Shown piece by piece: positions 25,474 to 35,229 of a stretch of DNA of 64,000 bases (the stretch's first letter is position 1; each line of letters opens with the position of its first letter). The DNA is taken from assembly GCF_040822065.1 (NCBI RefSeq), contig NZ_CP162005.1, positions 1,240,001-1,304,000 on the forward strand, read 5' to 3'. The notes below the pieces were generated by a model, which made no database searches, was not told where the DNA came from, and saw nothing but the letters and a program-made list of their open reading frames with translations. Made by a program: the position numbers and the translations under genes. This DNA is from Pedobacter sp. WC2423. Its GTDB lineage: Bacteria > Bacteroidota > Bacteroidia > Sphingobacteriales > Sphingobacteriaceae.

Positions 25474-28400
25474 ATGAAAAAAAAAGGACTGTGCAATAAA
25501 GTTCTATGCGTCCACTTTTCCCAAAAAAAACTAATATTAATGCTAAACTGGATCTTTGTTTTGTCTTTTCTCTTTTGTTTTCAGGTATCTGCCAGCAGCT
25601 ACTCTCAAAACAAAAAGATTGATTTAAACCTTCAGCGAATAAAACTAAAGGACGCTTTGGTTATTCTGGAGCGTAAAGGGAATTTTCGTTTGCTATACAG
25701 CGAAGAAGACCTCCCGCCGGATAAAGATATTACCCTGATGCAAAAGGACATCCTGGTCTTTGATGCGCTGAGTTTCCTTTTGAAAGGCACTAACTTGAAA
25801 TTTCAGTCTATGGAAGATGACCTGATCGTCATCAGGCCCAAAAACAGGGCTATTGCTGATATTGTGGTCAGAGGGATAGTTACCGATGAAAAGGGGAGCG
25901 GTATTCCCGGAGTCAGTATAAAACTTAAAGAAACGACTGCTGCTGCAACGACAGACGCATCAGGTAAATACAGTATTAAAGTTCCTGATAATGGGGTGCT
26001 GATCTTTTCTTATCTGGGTTATAATACGCAGGAAGTTCCAGTCAGTAACCGGCCCGTAATTAATGTCAAACTCCAGGAAAATAGCCAGGCATTGACAGAA
26101 ATAGTTGTGGTTGGTTATGGTACGCAGAAAAAAGCAGTGGTATCTGGTGCAGTAGCATCGGTGAAAGGTTCAGAACTGGCCAAAACACCAACCGTCAATT
26201 TGTCCAACTCTTTAGCTGGACGCTTACCTGGAGTAACGGCTTTACAATCCAGCGGGGAACCGGGGGCTGATGGCTCTACAATCCGGATTCGCGGGGTAAA
26301 TTCCTTAGGAAATAATGACGCACTGATCGTGATTGACGGGGTGCCAAACCGTGCAGGTGGTTTAGAAAGGATTAATCCGAATGATGTGGAAAGTGTGTCG
26401 GTGCTGAAAGATGCTTCGGCGGCAATTTACGGATCGCGCGCAGCGAACGGGGTAATCCTGATTACGACTAAACAAGGAAAGTCGGGTAAGCCTCAGCTTT
26501 CTTATGACTTCAGCTATGGTTTGCAACAGCCAACCAGAATACCTAAAATGTCCAACTCCACACAATATGCGGAGATCTTAAATGAGCTGAATATCTTTGG
26601 CGCAGATTTACCTGTTGACCAGTGGAGCGCAGCCTCGCAAGCATTTAAAGCTACAGGTTCTTATAAAAGAACGGATAATGGAAATGTATTGTCGGCCGTT
26701 TACCGTCCCGATGAACTGCAGAAATTAAGTGATGGTTCTGATCCTTTGCGCTATCCGAATACAGATTGGTTTAAGACAACTTTAAAAAACTGGTCACCTC
26801 AGCAAAGACACAATTTACAATTGACAGGTGGCGCAGAAAACATCAAATACCTGGTGTCTTTAGGCTATCTGGATCAGGATGGTTATTATAAAAAATCTGC
26901 TACAGGTTATAAGCAATATGATTTAAGGATTAACCTGGAAGCTGCAGTGAGTAAATATGTGACTTTAACTTTAGGCCTTACTGGCAGGGAAGAGGCCCGT
27001 AATTACCCAACTGTCGGTGCTGGTGATATTTTCAGGATGCTGATGCGTGGTAAGCCTACGGAACAGGAAGTCTGGCCAAACGGGCTGGCAGGACCGGATA
27101 TTGAATTTGGTTATAATCCTTACGTGATTACGACAGATCAGACAGGTTATAATAGAGATCAGCGTGATTATTTTCAGTCGACTGGTAAAATTGATATTAA
27201 AGTACCGGGTGTAGAAGGACTAAAAATTACAGGTACAGCTTCTATTGACAAGTTTGCAGGCAGACAAAAAAGATGGCAGACTCCCTGGACTTTATATTAT
27301 TGGGACAAAAAATCTTTTGAAGCTGATGGAGTTACGCCTTTGCTAACCGGATCTGTGCGCTCGGAACGTACTGATGCAAGTTTAGGTGAAACAGCAGGTG
27401 CGCAACTTGCCATTAACTTAATGGGAATGGCTACTTACGACAAAAAAATTGGAGACCATACTTTTAATCTGATGGCGGGGGTAACTAAAGAGACTGTTAA
27501 CAATGATGGTTTCAGTGCAACACGCAGGTATTTCCTTTCTACTGCTTTACAACAATTAGTAGCAGGAAGTGACAGAGAGCAAACTGTTGGCAATCCTGCA
27601 GATGCACCGAATAATTTATATAACAGGGCACGCTTAAGTTATTTTGGGAGAGCAGGTTATAATTATAAAGAAAAGTATCTGGCTGAGTTTTTATGGAGAG
27701 TAGATGGTTCTTATATCTTTCCGGAAAATAAACGGTTCGGATTTTTCCCTGGAGTTTCAGCAGGATGGAGGGTATCGGAAGAATCTTTCTTTAAAGACCA
27801 TGTGAAGTTCATCAATAACCTGAAAATCAGAGCTTCTTATGGGCAAATGGGTGCTGAAGCTTATTTTGGCGATGCCCTGGCTGAGTACCAGTATTTAAAT
27901 ACGATGGGCTTTGGAAATTACATCATTAATAATCAATACAGCCAGACCTTAGTAGAAAATCGTGTACCTAATTTAGATTTTGGGTGGGAAGTAGCGAACA
28001 ATGCGAATGTGGGTTTAGATGCTTCATTTTTAAATAACAAGCTGAGTTTTGAGTTTGATTATTTTTATAACAAAAGGACTAAAATCCTGATCAGCAGAGG
28101 AAGTTCTATTCCAGGCAGCTCTGGTATCACTGATAAGTTACCTCCTGTAAACCTGGGAAAGGTAAACAACAAAGGGTTTGAGTTTAAATTGAGTTACAAT
28201 GACCATGTTGGTGAATTGAACTATGGGGTAAGTGTAAATGGTGGATATTCTAAAAATAAGATCATTTTCTGGGATGAAACACCAGGTGCACCTTCATGGC
28301 AGCAGTCTACAGGAATGCCAACAGGTACGGACTTGATTTATGAGTATACAGGGGTATTCAGGGATGCTGCGGAAATTAAAGCTAATACGATTAATTACAG

Positions 28401-28986
28401 TGCATTAACTAACAACCTGCTTCCGGGCGATATGAAGTTCAGAGATGTAAACGGGGATGGTAAAATTGATGGGAATGACCGGATCAGGTCTGACAAAACC
28501 AGCACACCAACTTTTACAGGTGGTTTTAACCTGACTTTACAATATAAAAACTTTGACCTTTCAGCCTTGATACAAGGTGCGGGTGGCGGGGTTCAGATTG
28601 TAGGTTTAACAGAATCGGGAGATATTGGAAACTTCCTGGACTGGTCTTATCAAAACCGCTGGACAATTGATAATCCAAGCAGTGAGTTCCCTCGCTTGTC
28701 GAACCGTGGTAAAACGTATTATACAGATTTTAACAATGCAGGCAGAAACACCTATTGGCTGCGCAGTAACAATTATGTAAGACTGAAAAATGTAGAGGTG
28801 GGTTATACCTTGCCATCTGCCTGGTGTAAAAAAGCAGGCATTAGTGCGGTAAGAGTTTATGTTAATGGCTTAAACCTGATTACAGTAGACAAAATTGGAA
28901 TCTGGGATCCGGAATCAACCAATTCCAGTGCACAATATTATCCACAGGCAAGGGTGATCAATACAGGGATCAAGGCTACTTTTTAA
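25474..28986 (+). CDS. SusC/RagA-type TonB-dependent receptor with STN domain
   Basis: The 1170-residue protein has a signal peptide (about residues 20-46), an STN domain (about 50-125), a carboxypeptidase-regulatory-like domain (about 130-215), a TonB plug (VVVGYGTQKKAVVSGAVASV, then VIDGVPNR and GSRAANGVILITTKQGK) and a C-terminal beta-barrel. It imports glycans or other oligomers across the outer membrane with SusD as the lid. The STN domain contacts FecR, so it also signals. The -7-like box TAACTTTG (25452-25459) lies just upstream without a matching -33 box, which fits recognition by the ECF sigma factor. Confidence 0.95.
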   Translation: MKKKGLCNKVLCVHFSQKKLILMLNWIFVLSFLFCFQVSASSYSQNKKIDLNLQRIKLKDALVILERKGNFRLLYSEEDLPPDKDITLMQKDILVFDALSFLLKGTNLKFQSMEDDLIVIRPKNRAIADIVVRGIVTDEKGSGIPGVSIKLKETTAAATTDASGKYSIKVPDNGVLIFSYLGYNTQEVPVSNRPVINVKLQENSQALTEIVVVGYGTQKKAVVSGAVASVKGSELAKTPTVNLSNSLAGRLPGVTALQSSGEPGADGSTIRIRGVNSLGNNDALIVIDGVPNRAGGLERINPNDVESVSVLKDASAAIYGSRAANGVILITTKQGKSGKPQLSYDFSYGLQQPTRIPKMSNSTQYAEILNELNIFGADLPVDQWSAASQAFKATGSYKRTDNGNVLSAVYRPDELQKLSDGSDPLRYPNTDWFKTTLKNWSPQQRHNLQLTGGAENIKYLVSLGYLDQDGYYKKSATGYKQYDLRINLEAAVSKYVTLTLGLTGREEARNYPTVGAGDIFRMLMRGKPTEQEVWPNGLAGPDIEFGYNPYVITTDQTGYNRDQRDYFQSTGKIDIKVPGVEGLKITGTASIDKFAGRQKRWQTPWTLYYWDKKSFEADGVTPLLTGSVRSERTDASLGETAGAQLAINLMGMATYDKKIGDHTFNLMAGVTKETVNNDGFSATRRYFLSTALQQLVAGSDREQTVGNPADAPNNLYNRARLSYFGRAGYNYKEKYLAEFLWRVDGSYIFPENKRFGFFPGVSAGWRVSEESFFKDHVKFINNLKIRASYGQMGAEAYFGDALAEYQYLNTMGFGNYIINNQYSQTLVENRVPNLDFGWEVANNANVGLDASFLNNKLSFEFDYFYNKRTKILISRGSSIPGSSGITDKLPPVNLGKVNNKGFEFKLSYNDHVGELNYGVSVNGGYSKNKIIFWDETPGAPSWQQSTGMPTGTDLIYEYTGVFRDAAEIKANTINYSALTNNLLPGDMKFRDVNGDGKIDGNDRIRSDKTSTPTFTGGFNLTLQYKNFDLSALIQGAGGGVQIVGLTESGDIGNFLDWSYQNRWTIDNPSSEFPRLSNRGKTYYTDFNNAGRNTYWLRSNNYVRLKNVEVGYTLPSAWCKKAGISAVRVYVNGLNLITVDKIGIWDPESTNSSAQYYPQARVINTGIKATF

Positions 28987-29019
28987 GACTTATAATCTAT
29001 AGATCTAATTTCAATTAAT

Positions 29020-30903
29020 ATGAAAGCGATATTCAAAAATACATATATACTACTGACTACTGCACTGCTGGCTTCCTTTGCAAGCGGATGCAAGAAAGAT
29101 TTCCTGAGCGTTAAACCGCCTACTCAGATACCTTCAGAACTGGTTTGGAAAGATCCGGCACTGGCACAAGCTTTTGTAACCGAAATTTATAATGGTTTAG
29201 GGAATGGTGGGTTCCCGGAGCAAATGTTGTCTTCTGTGACTGATGAATCATTATTTACGCATCCAAACAGGGGGATTGATTTAGTGAATGCAGGAATTAT
29301 TAATCCTACAAATTTAGGCTGGGTAGACGATACCTGGGCTTATAATAGAATGTATAACCGGATCAGGTCTTGTAATATCACTATCGAAAAGTTATCCGGA
29401 GCGGATAATGGGATTACTGATAAAAACATAAAAGATCAGTTGTTGGGTGAAGCACACTTTTTAAGAGCTTATTTTTATCATCAGCTGACCCGTTTTTATG
29501 GCAGTGTACCACTGATCACTAAAGTTTATGCGCTGGATGAGGATTATGCTGTGAAAAGGTCTACCTATGAAGAATGTGTGAATTTTATAGTCAAAGATTG
29601 TAATGATGCAATTAAAGAGCTGGCAGGAAAGTCCACTCAAAAGGGAAGAACTTCTGCTTTAGCTGCAATGGCTTTAAAGTCAAGGGTACTCTTGTACGCG
29701 GCAAGTGATTTACATGATTCACCAACTGCAAGATCAAAATCCAAAGGAGTGATTTCAGGCTATGCCAATCCGGAATTTCTTGGTTACATCACGGGAGATC
29801 GTATGCAACGTTGGAAAGCAGCACAGGATGCAGCTAAAGCTGTAATAGACGCAGGTAGCGGTTACAAGCTGTCTCTCAGCGAAAAAGCATCTGTTAAGGA
29901 TGGGATCAGCAATTATAAAAGCATTGCAATGGGTGGAGAAAGTAAAGCACCGGGTATAGATCCTTCGGCAAGTTCAGAACTGATATTTGCGCGGTATTTT
30001 ATTGACCGGAGTGATAACCGTTATGCGCGTGCGAATGGCCCCAATGGATACCATAACTGGGCAGGTAATACACCAATTGGTTTAATGGTAGACGATTACG
30101 AAATGACAGACGGAACTAAATTCAGCTGGGCAAATACAGCGCAGAAAAATGCACCCTATCAGAATCGTGATCCACGTTTTTATGCTACCATACTCTATGA
30201 TGGCGCTGGCTGGAAGCCAAGGGACAAAGTTTCTGGAAATGTCGATCCTGCGAATCAGATTCAGACTGGTGAATATGATTTGAAAGAGGGTAATACTGTG
30301 ATTAATTTCAAAGGGCTGGATACCCGCGGGAGTTCTATTGAAAACTGGAATGGAAGCTGGACGGGCTATTATATGCAGAAATTTACAGATCCCGACCCTG
30401 CTATTGTAGATGCTTCCATGCCGCAATTTGTGCCATGGCCTTTTTTCAGGTATACAGAAGCAGTACTGAATTATGTGGAGGCGAGCATTGAGTTAGGACA
30501 AACTGACCAGGCTATCGTTTGGTTAAACAGGATCAGGTTCAGATCTGGTATGCCAGCTGTCAGTTCAACTTCCCAGGCTGAGTTAAGGAATATTTACCGC
30601 CACGAACGCCGGATCGAAATGGCTTATGAAGAACAGCGTTACCATGATGCACGCCGCTGGATGATTGCCGAAGAAACATTGGGCAGACAACCTACTTATA
30701 TCAAAGTTTCGGGCAAGTTTAAATCCGGACAAACCATGTCTGCGCCTTATCATTACGATACTTCAGTTTACGATTATACTTATACGCCAACAATTGAAAC
30801 TGCTCAGGAGAGTCGTTTATGGGCAGAAAAAGTATATTTCAGACCATTTGAGCGTGATGAAGTATTTAAAAACAAAGAGTTAAAACAGAACCCCGGTTAT
30901 TAA
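29020..30903 (+). CDS. SusD/RagB-type nutrient-binding outer membrane lipoprotein
   Basis: The 627-residue protein has a lipoprotein signal with lipobox FASGC (cysteine 24) followed by KKDFLSVKPPTQIPSELVW, the usual SusD start. An N-terminal TPR-like helical region contains GEAHFLRAYFYHQLTRFYGSVP and the C-terminal part has RHERRIEMAYEEQRYHDARRW. It sits on the outside of the outer membrane and hands substrate to SusC, 33 bp upstream. At 627 residues it is longer than typical SusD proteins of about 550 residues. Confidence 0.95.
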   Translation: MKAIFKNTYILLTTALLASFASGCKKDFLSVKPPTQIPSELVWKDPALAQAFVTEIYNGLGNGGFPEQMLSSVTDESLFTHPNRGIDLVNAGIINPTNLGWVDDTWAYNRMYNRIRSCNITIEKLSGADNGITDKNIKDQLLGEAHFLRAYFYHQLTRFYGSVPLITKVYALDEDYAVKRSTYEECVNFIVKDCNDAIKELAGKSTQKGRTSALAAMALKSRVLLYAASDLHDSPTARSKSKGVISGYANPEFLGYITGDRMQRWKAAQDAAKAVIDAGSGYKLSLSEKASVKDGISNYKSIAMGGESKAPGIDPSASSELIFARYFIDRSDNRYARANGPNGYHNWAGNTPIGLMVDDYEMTDGTKFSWANTAQKNAPYQNRDPRFYATILYDGAGWKPRDKVSGNVDPANQIQTGEYDLKEGNTVINFKGLDTRGSSIENWNGSWTGYYMQKFTDPDPAIVDASMPQFVPWPFFRYTEAVLNYVEASIELGQTDQAIVWLNRIRFRSGMPAVSSTSQAELRNIYRHERRIEMAYEEQRYHDARRWMIAEETLGRQPTYIKVSGKFKSGQTMSAPYHYDTSVYDYTYTPTIETAQESRLWAEKVYFRPFERDEVFKNKELKQNPGY

Positions 30904-30906
30904 ATT

Positions 30907-31866
30907 ATGCGCATTAAAGTATTATTTACAGTTCCATTACTGCTGAGTGCATTGCTTTCGTCCGGGCAAGAGAAATCTTATACGCAGCAAATTGAAGGCA
31001 CCAAACTAAGTTTCACTATGCAGGCTATTCCTGCGGGAGAATTCCTGATGGGGAGTAAAAAGGGAAAAACAGACGAGCTGCCTGTACACCGGGTAAAACT
31101 GGATGCTTTCTGGATGGCTGCTTTTGAGCTGACCTGGGATTTATATGAGCCTTTTTTGTATAAGGATTACGAAACTTCTCATAGTACCGGACCTGTACCT
31201 GCAAATGTAGATGCAGTAACCAGGCCTACCAAGCCTTACCTGGATATGACTTTTGGAATGGGAAAGGAAAACCATCCTGCGCTGGCGATGACACATTACA
31301 ATGCGATACAGTATTGTAAATGGTTATATGCCAGAACAGGGGTGTTTTATCGCTTACCTACAGAGGCCGAATGGGAATATGCCTGCAGAGCAGGAAGTAC
31401 TACTGAATATGCTTTCGGGGAAACTGCTGCCGGATTGAGTGACTACGCCTGGTTTAAGGAAAACAGCGGAGGTAAAACGCATGCTGTCGGACAGAAAAAA
31501 CCGAATCCATGGGGTTTGTTTGATTTATATGGAAATGTAGCTGAATGGACGTATGACCAGTATGCAGCAGATTTTTATGCGGCGCAGCAAAAAGGAGTTG
31601 CTGTTAACCCTGTGGCTGCTCCGGCTAAATTATATGCCCATGTGATCCGGGGAGGTTCTTATGAGGATACGTCGTCAGATTTACGTTCAGCAGCAAGACT
31701 GGCTTCAGACCCGGTTTGGAAACAGCTTGATCCTCAGATCCCAAAAAGCAACTGGTGGTTTCCTGAAGCTCCATTTATTGGGATGCGCCTGGTAAGACCT
31801 GTAAATGCGCCTTCTAAAGCTGAAATCACAGCTTATTATGATCAACCTGTGATTGCCGATTATTAA
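30907..31866 (+). CDS. Formylglycine-generating-enzyme-like (SUMF1) exported protein
   Basis: The 319-residue protein has a signal peptide (residues 1-20) and an FGE-sulfatase (C-type-lectin) fold: IPAGEFLMGSKKGKTDELPV, YRLPTEAEWEYACRAGS, NPWGLFDLYGNVAEW and VIRGGSYED. The cysteines used by true formylglycine-generating enzymes, found in a G-F/Y-R-C-A context near the end, are absent: the equivalent region reads RSAARLASDP. It is probably a binding or structural protein, not a sulfatase activator. No sulfatase gene is nearby. It begins 4 bp after the SusD stop, so it is part of the same operon. Confidence 0.85.
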   Translation: MRIKVLFTVPLLLSALLSSGQEKSYTQQIEGTKLSFTMQAIPAGEFLMGSKKGKTDELPVHRVKLDAFWMAAFELTWDLYEPFLYKDYETSHSTGPVPANVDAVTRPTKPYLDMTFGMGKENHPALAMTHYNAIQYCKWLYARTGVFYRLPTEAEWEYACRAGSTTEYAFGETAAGLSDYAWFKENSGGKTHAVGQKKPNPWGLFDLYGNVAEWTYDQYAADFYAAQQKGVAVNPVAAPAKLYAHVIRGGSYEDTSSDLRSAARLASDPVWKQLDPQIPKSNWWFPEAPFIGMRLVRPVNAPSKAEITAYYDQPVIADY

Positions 31867-31906
31867 ACACATGGAACAACCCAATAGAACCTAAAAATAT
31901 TTCACT

Positions 31907-33226
31907 ATGAACAATGAAGAATTGCGTGAGAAACGCCGCGAATTTTTAAAGTCTTCGGCACTGATTGCCGGAGGTGTATTGTTAAATCAATTCGCTTTTG
32001 CAGGTGGACATACTTCCACTGATGATACCATTAAGATCGCCTTGATTGGCTGCGGAGATCGTGGAACTGGCGCAGCTTTCCAGGCTTTGAGCACCACTCA
32101 GAATATAAAGCTGGTGGCTATGGCCGATGCTTTCCAGGATAGAATGGACAATAGTTATAAAGTCCTTTTTGATAAATTTAAAGACAAGGTTGATGTGCCT
32201 AAGGAACGTCGTTTTATAGGTTTTGATGCTTATAAACAAGCTATTGCCCTGGCAGATGTAGTTTTATTGGTGACGCCCCCAGGATTCAGACCTGGTCATT
32301 TTGAAGAAGCTGTTAAACAGGGAAAACATGTTTTTATGGAAAAACCTGTAGCGGTTGATGCGCCGGGAATCCGCCGCGTACTGGCAGCTGCAGAGCTTGC
32401 AAAACAGAAAAAGCTGAATGTAGTAGTAGGTCTGCAGCGCAGATATCAGGCCAATTACAGAGAAACAATGAAAAGGATACAAGATGGAGCGATAGGTGAG
32501 ATTTATAGTGGACAGGTATATTGGAATAGCGGCGGGGTTTGGGTTAAAAAACGTGAGCCTCAGCAAACAGAAATGGAATATCAGATGCGTAACTGGTATT
32601 ATTTCAACTGGCTATGCGGAGACCATATTGTAGAGCAGCATGTACATAATATTGACATCGCAAACTGGGTGAAGGGCGCTTATCCTGTTTCTGTTCAGGG
32701 AACCGGCAGCCGCGCCTGGAGAACAGGAAAAGATTATGGTGAAATCTACGATAACCATGCAGTAGAGTTAACTTATGCAGACGGAGCTGTGATTTATAGC
32801 CAGTGCCGCCATTTTGAAGGAACTGAAAACCGGGTGGATGAAACTTTCCAGGGCACTAAGGGCCGCACGTATTTATCAGCAGGAAATCATGGGGTATTAT
32901 GGGACCACAAAGGAAAAGAAATATTCAGCCATCCGGCTAAAGGAAATAAGAATCCTTATCAAACAGAACATGATGAATTATTTGCAGCAATTGCTAAAGG
33001 AGAATTTAAGTTCAGCGATGCAGAACGTGGAGCTAAAAGCTGCTTTACTTCAATTATAGGCAGGTATGCCACTTATTCCGGACAGACGATCAAATGGGAT
33101 GATGCTTTGAAGGCAGATAACAGTCTTTTCCCAGCTGAACTGAGCTGGACGGCCCATCCCCGGTTGATGCCCGATGCGCATGGATTGTATCCAATCCCAA
33201 CACCCGGAAAAACTAAAGTAATTTAA
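31907..33226 (+). CDS. Tat-exported Gfo/Idh/MocA family oxidoreductase
   Basis: The 439-residue protein begins with a Tat-type signal (KRREFLKSS with twin arginines at 10-11, then a hydrophobic stretch). An NAD-binding Rossmann domain follows, with IALIGCGDRGTG and FMEKPVAVD; the EKP lysine is the family's catalytic lysine. The C-terminal alpha/beta domain contains GDHIVEQHVHNIDIANW with histidines expected at the active site. Members oxidise sugar alcohols or glycosides; the GH109 branch of the fold cleaves glycosides through NAD-dependent oxidation, an alternative that I cannot exclude. Export together with its cofactor fits Tat transport. Confidence 0.87.
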   Translation: MNNEELREKRREFLKSSALIAGGVLLNQFAFAGGHTSTDDTIKIALIGCGDRGTGAAFQALSTTQNIKLVAMADAFQDRMDNSYKVLFDKFKDKVDVPKERRFIGFDAYKQAIALADVVLLVTPPGFRPGHFEEAVKQGKHVFMEKPVAVDAPGIRRVLAAAELAKQKKLNVVVGLQRRYQANYRETMKRIQDGAIGEIYSGQVYWNSGGVWVKKREPQQTEMEYQMRNWYYFNWLCGDHIVEQHVHNIDIANWVKGAYPVSVQGTGSRAWRTGKDYGEIYDNHAVELTYADGAVIYSQCRHFEGTENRVDETFQGTKGRTYLSAGNHGVLWDHKGKEIFSHPAKGNKNPYQTEHDELFAAIAKGEFKFSDAERGAKSCFTSIIGRYATYSGQTIKWDDALKADNSLFPAELSWTAHPRLMPDAHGLYPIPTPGKTKVI

Positions 33227-33232
33227 TTATAA

Positions 33233-34246
33233 ATGGTGGTTTTTATCCATAAAACTCTGGTAATCGTTGTATTGCTGTTGTTTTCCTTGTTTGCACAAAA
33301 GAAGGAACAACAGCAATATACTTTACGTGGTTATGCACAGGGAACTGATTATTCGATTAAGTATTTTGCTGAATCTCCTTTAGTCAGTGGAGCAGAGGTG
33401 GATAGTATTTTGTTAAAGATAGATTCATCCATGTCTTTATATAAGCCTTATTCTTTGATTAGTCAGTTTAACAACACCACCAGATCTTTCCGTATGGATC
33501 ATCATTTTTTACGCGTGATCAATAAATCATTTGAGATTTATGAGGCTACACAGGGCAGATTTGATATTACTGTAGCTCCGCTGGTTCAGGCGTGGGGTTT
33601 TGGGCCAAAACCCATTGCTGCGTTTCCTGATAGCACAAGGATTAAGGAATTGCTGAAAAATGTGGGAATGGATCTGCTCAGCATTCAAGGGAACGAACTC
33701 TTTAAAAAGCAGCCGGGTGTGCAGATTGACCTGAATGGAATTGCACAGGGCTATAGTGTAGATGTGGTTGCGGATTACCTGCTGCATAAGGGTATCCGGT
33801 GTTTTGTAGTGGAAATAGGCGGGGAGATCAGGATGAAAGGGCCAAAACCTGATGGAACTGCTATGCGGGTAGGTATAGAGGGGCCGGCTTTAAATGAGCA
33901 GTCAGAACCTCAGCTCAGGCACGTCATTAGTTTTAACGAAGGTGCAGTGACCACTTCTGGAAACTACCGGAAGTATTTACAGGCTGCTGGAAAAAAGATA
34001 GCTCATTTGATTAATCCAAAAACAGGTTATCCGCTGGATAATCGATTGATCAGTGTAACCATTTTTGCAAAAGATGCTTTGACTGCTGATGGGTATGATA
34101 ATGCAGTGATGGCGATGTCTGTAGAACAGGCCCTTGCCTTTGTAGGTGCAAATAAAAACATGGAGGCCTATATCATCTATCACCGCAAAAATGGTAGCGT
34201 TACAGACACACTGACTGCCGGTTTTAAGAAAATGATTGTAAATTAA
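33233..34246 (+). CDS. apbE: FAD:protein FMN transferase (ApbE)
   Basis: The 337-residue protein has an N-terminal signal peptide (about 1-21) and ApbE features: YAQGTDYSIKYF, FDITVAPLVQAWGFG, QIDLNGIAQGYSVDVV, VVEIGGEIRMKG, TTSGNYRKYL and LTADGYDNAVMAMS, which contains the metal-binding T-A-D. ApbE attaches FMN to threonine or serine of target proteins on the periplasmic side. It begins 6 bp after the oxidoreductase gene, so it belongs to the operon, but I see no D-x-x-S/T-G-A-T target motif in the neighbouring proteins. Confidence 0.88.
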   Translation: MVVFIHKTLVIVVLLLFSLFAQKKEQQQYTLRGYAQGTDYSIKYFAESPLVSGAEVDSILLKIDSSMSLYKPYSLISQFNNTTRSFRMDHHFLRVINKSFEIYEATQGRFDITVAPLVQAWGFGPKPIAAFPDSTRIKELLKNVGMDLLSIQGNELFKKQPGVQIDLNGIAQGYSVDVVADYLLHKGIRCFVVEIGGEIRMKGPKPDGTAMRVGIEGPALNEQSEPQLRHVISFNEGAVTTSGNYRKYLQAAGKKIAHLINPKTGYPLDNRLISVTIFAKDALTADGYDNAVMAMSVEQALAFVGANKNMEAYIIYHRKNGSVTDTLTAGFKKMIVN

Positions 34247-34270
34247 CAGGCTGTATTAATCAATTTTAAT

Positions 34271-35197
34271 ATGAACAGAATAGAATTTTTAAGAAATAGT
34301 GCAATCGCAACTGGTGCAATGATTGCAGGCTCTTCCGTGAATGCGCTAGCGGGCTCTTCAGAAAAAACACAGGAACTGGCTGGCAAAACATTCAACCTGG
34401 ATTACGCGCCTCATGAAGGTATGTTTGCGCAGCATGCCGGTAAAAGTTTTCTTGATCAGATTCAATTTATGTACGACCAGGGATTCAGATCAATTGAAGA
34501 CAATGGCTTTTTAGGCAGACCTGTAGCAGAACAAACAAAAATCGGTGATTTACTCGCTAAACTGGGCATGAGGATGGGCGTATTCGTTGTAGATGGGGGT
34601 GATAACTGGAAAATATCGCTGACTACCGGTCAAAAAGAATTCAAAGCTAAATTTGCAGAGACTTGCCACCGTTGCGTGGAAGCTGCCAAACGTTGTAATG
34701 CCAAATGGGTAACCGTAGTACCTGGGTTTTATGAGCGTAAACTTCCTTATGGAATTCAGATGGCAAATGTAATAGATGCTATGCGTGCAGGTGCTGAGAT
34801 TTTTGAGCCACATGGCCTGATCATGGTACTGGAAACTTTAAGTGACACACCAGAACTGTTTCTGCAACAGACACATGAAACTTATAGTCTTTGTAAGGCA
34901 GTCAATAGTCCATCTTGCAAAATCCTCTTCGATATTTATCATATGCAGCGAACTGAAGGAAACCTGATAGTCAATATAGATCGCTGCTGGGAAGAAATTG
35001 CCTACTTGCAGATTGGTGATAATCCAGGAAGAAAAGAACCGGGAACGGGTGAAATTAATTATAAAAATCTATTCAAACACCTGCACCAAAAAGGGTATAA
35101 AGGCGTAATGGGAATGGAGCATGGCAATTCCATCAAAGGCAAGGAAGGGGAGTTACGTGTTATACAGGCTTATAGAGAAGCAGACAGCTTCCTGTAG
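34271..35197 (+). CDS. Hydroxypyruvate isomerase-like TIM-barrel protein, exported
   Basis: The 308-residue protein has a Tat-like N-terminus (NRIEFLRNSAIATG), although it lacks the second arginine, and a TIM barrel of the hydroxypyruvate isomerase/sugar isomerase family: CKILFDIYHMQRTEGNL, LQIGDNPGRKEPGTGEINY and GYKGVMGMEHGN, with acidic and histidine metal ligands. Family members isomerise or epimerise keto sugars or act on oxidised sugars. It lies in the same operon as the Gfo/Idh/MocA protein, so the two may act in sequence on a sugar in the periplasm (inference). Confidence 0.84.
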   Translation: MNRIEFLRNSAIATGAMIAGSSVNALAGSSEKTQELAGKTFNLDYAPHEGMFAQHAGKSFLDQIQFMYDQGFRSIEDNGFLGRPVAEQTKIGDLLAKLGMRMGVFVVDGGDNWKISLTTGQKEFKAKFAETCHRCVEAAKRCNAKWVTVVPGFYERKLPYGIQMANVIDAMRAGAEIFEPHGLIMVLETLSDTPELFLQQTHETYSLCKAVNSPSCKILFDIYHMQRTEGNLIVNIDRCWEEIAYLQIGDNPGRKEPGTGEINYKNLFKHLHQKGYKGVMGMEHGNSIKGKEGELRVIQAYREADSFL

Positions 35198-35229
35198 GAA
35201 ATGTTCAGGTTTTAAAGTAATTTTGGCCT

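Noticed and set aside
30907-31866. Calling the protein a formylglycine-generating sulfatase activator.
   Set aside because: The catalytic cysteines are missing and no sulfatase gene is present.
31907-33226. Calling the Gfo/Idh/MocA protein a GH109 glycosidase.
   Set aside because: The Tat signal and length fit, but I could not identify GH109-specific residues by eye, so the broader family name is kept.
35218-35225. TAATTTTG just before the TerC start, an exact TAnnTTTG match.
   Set aside because: It lies only 4 bp from the ATG, so it would give a leaderless transcript, and no TTTG box is found at the right spacing.
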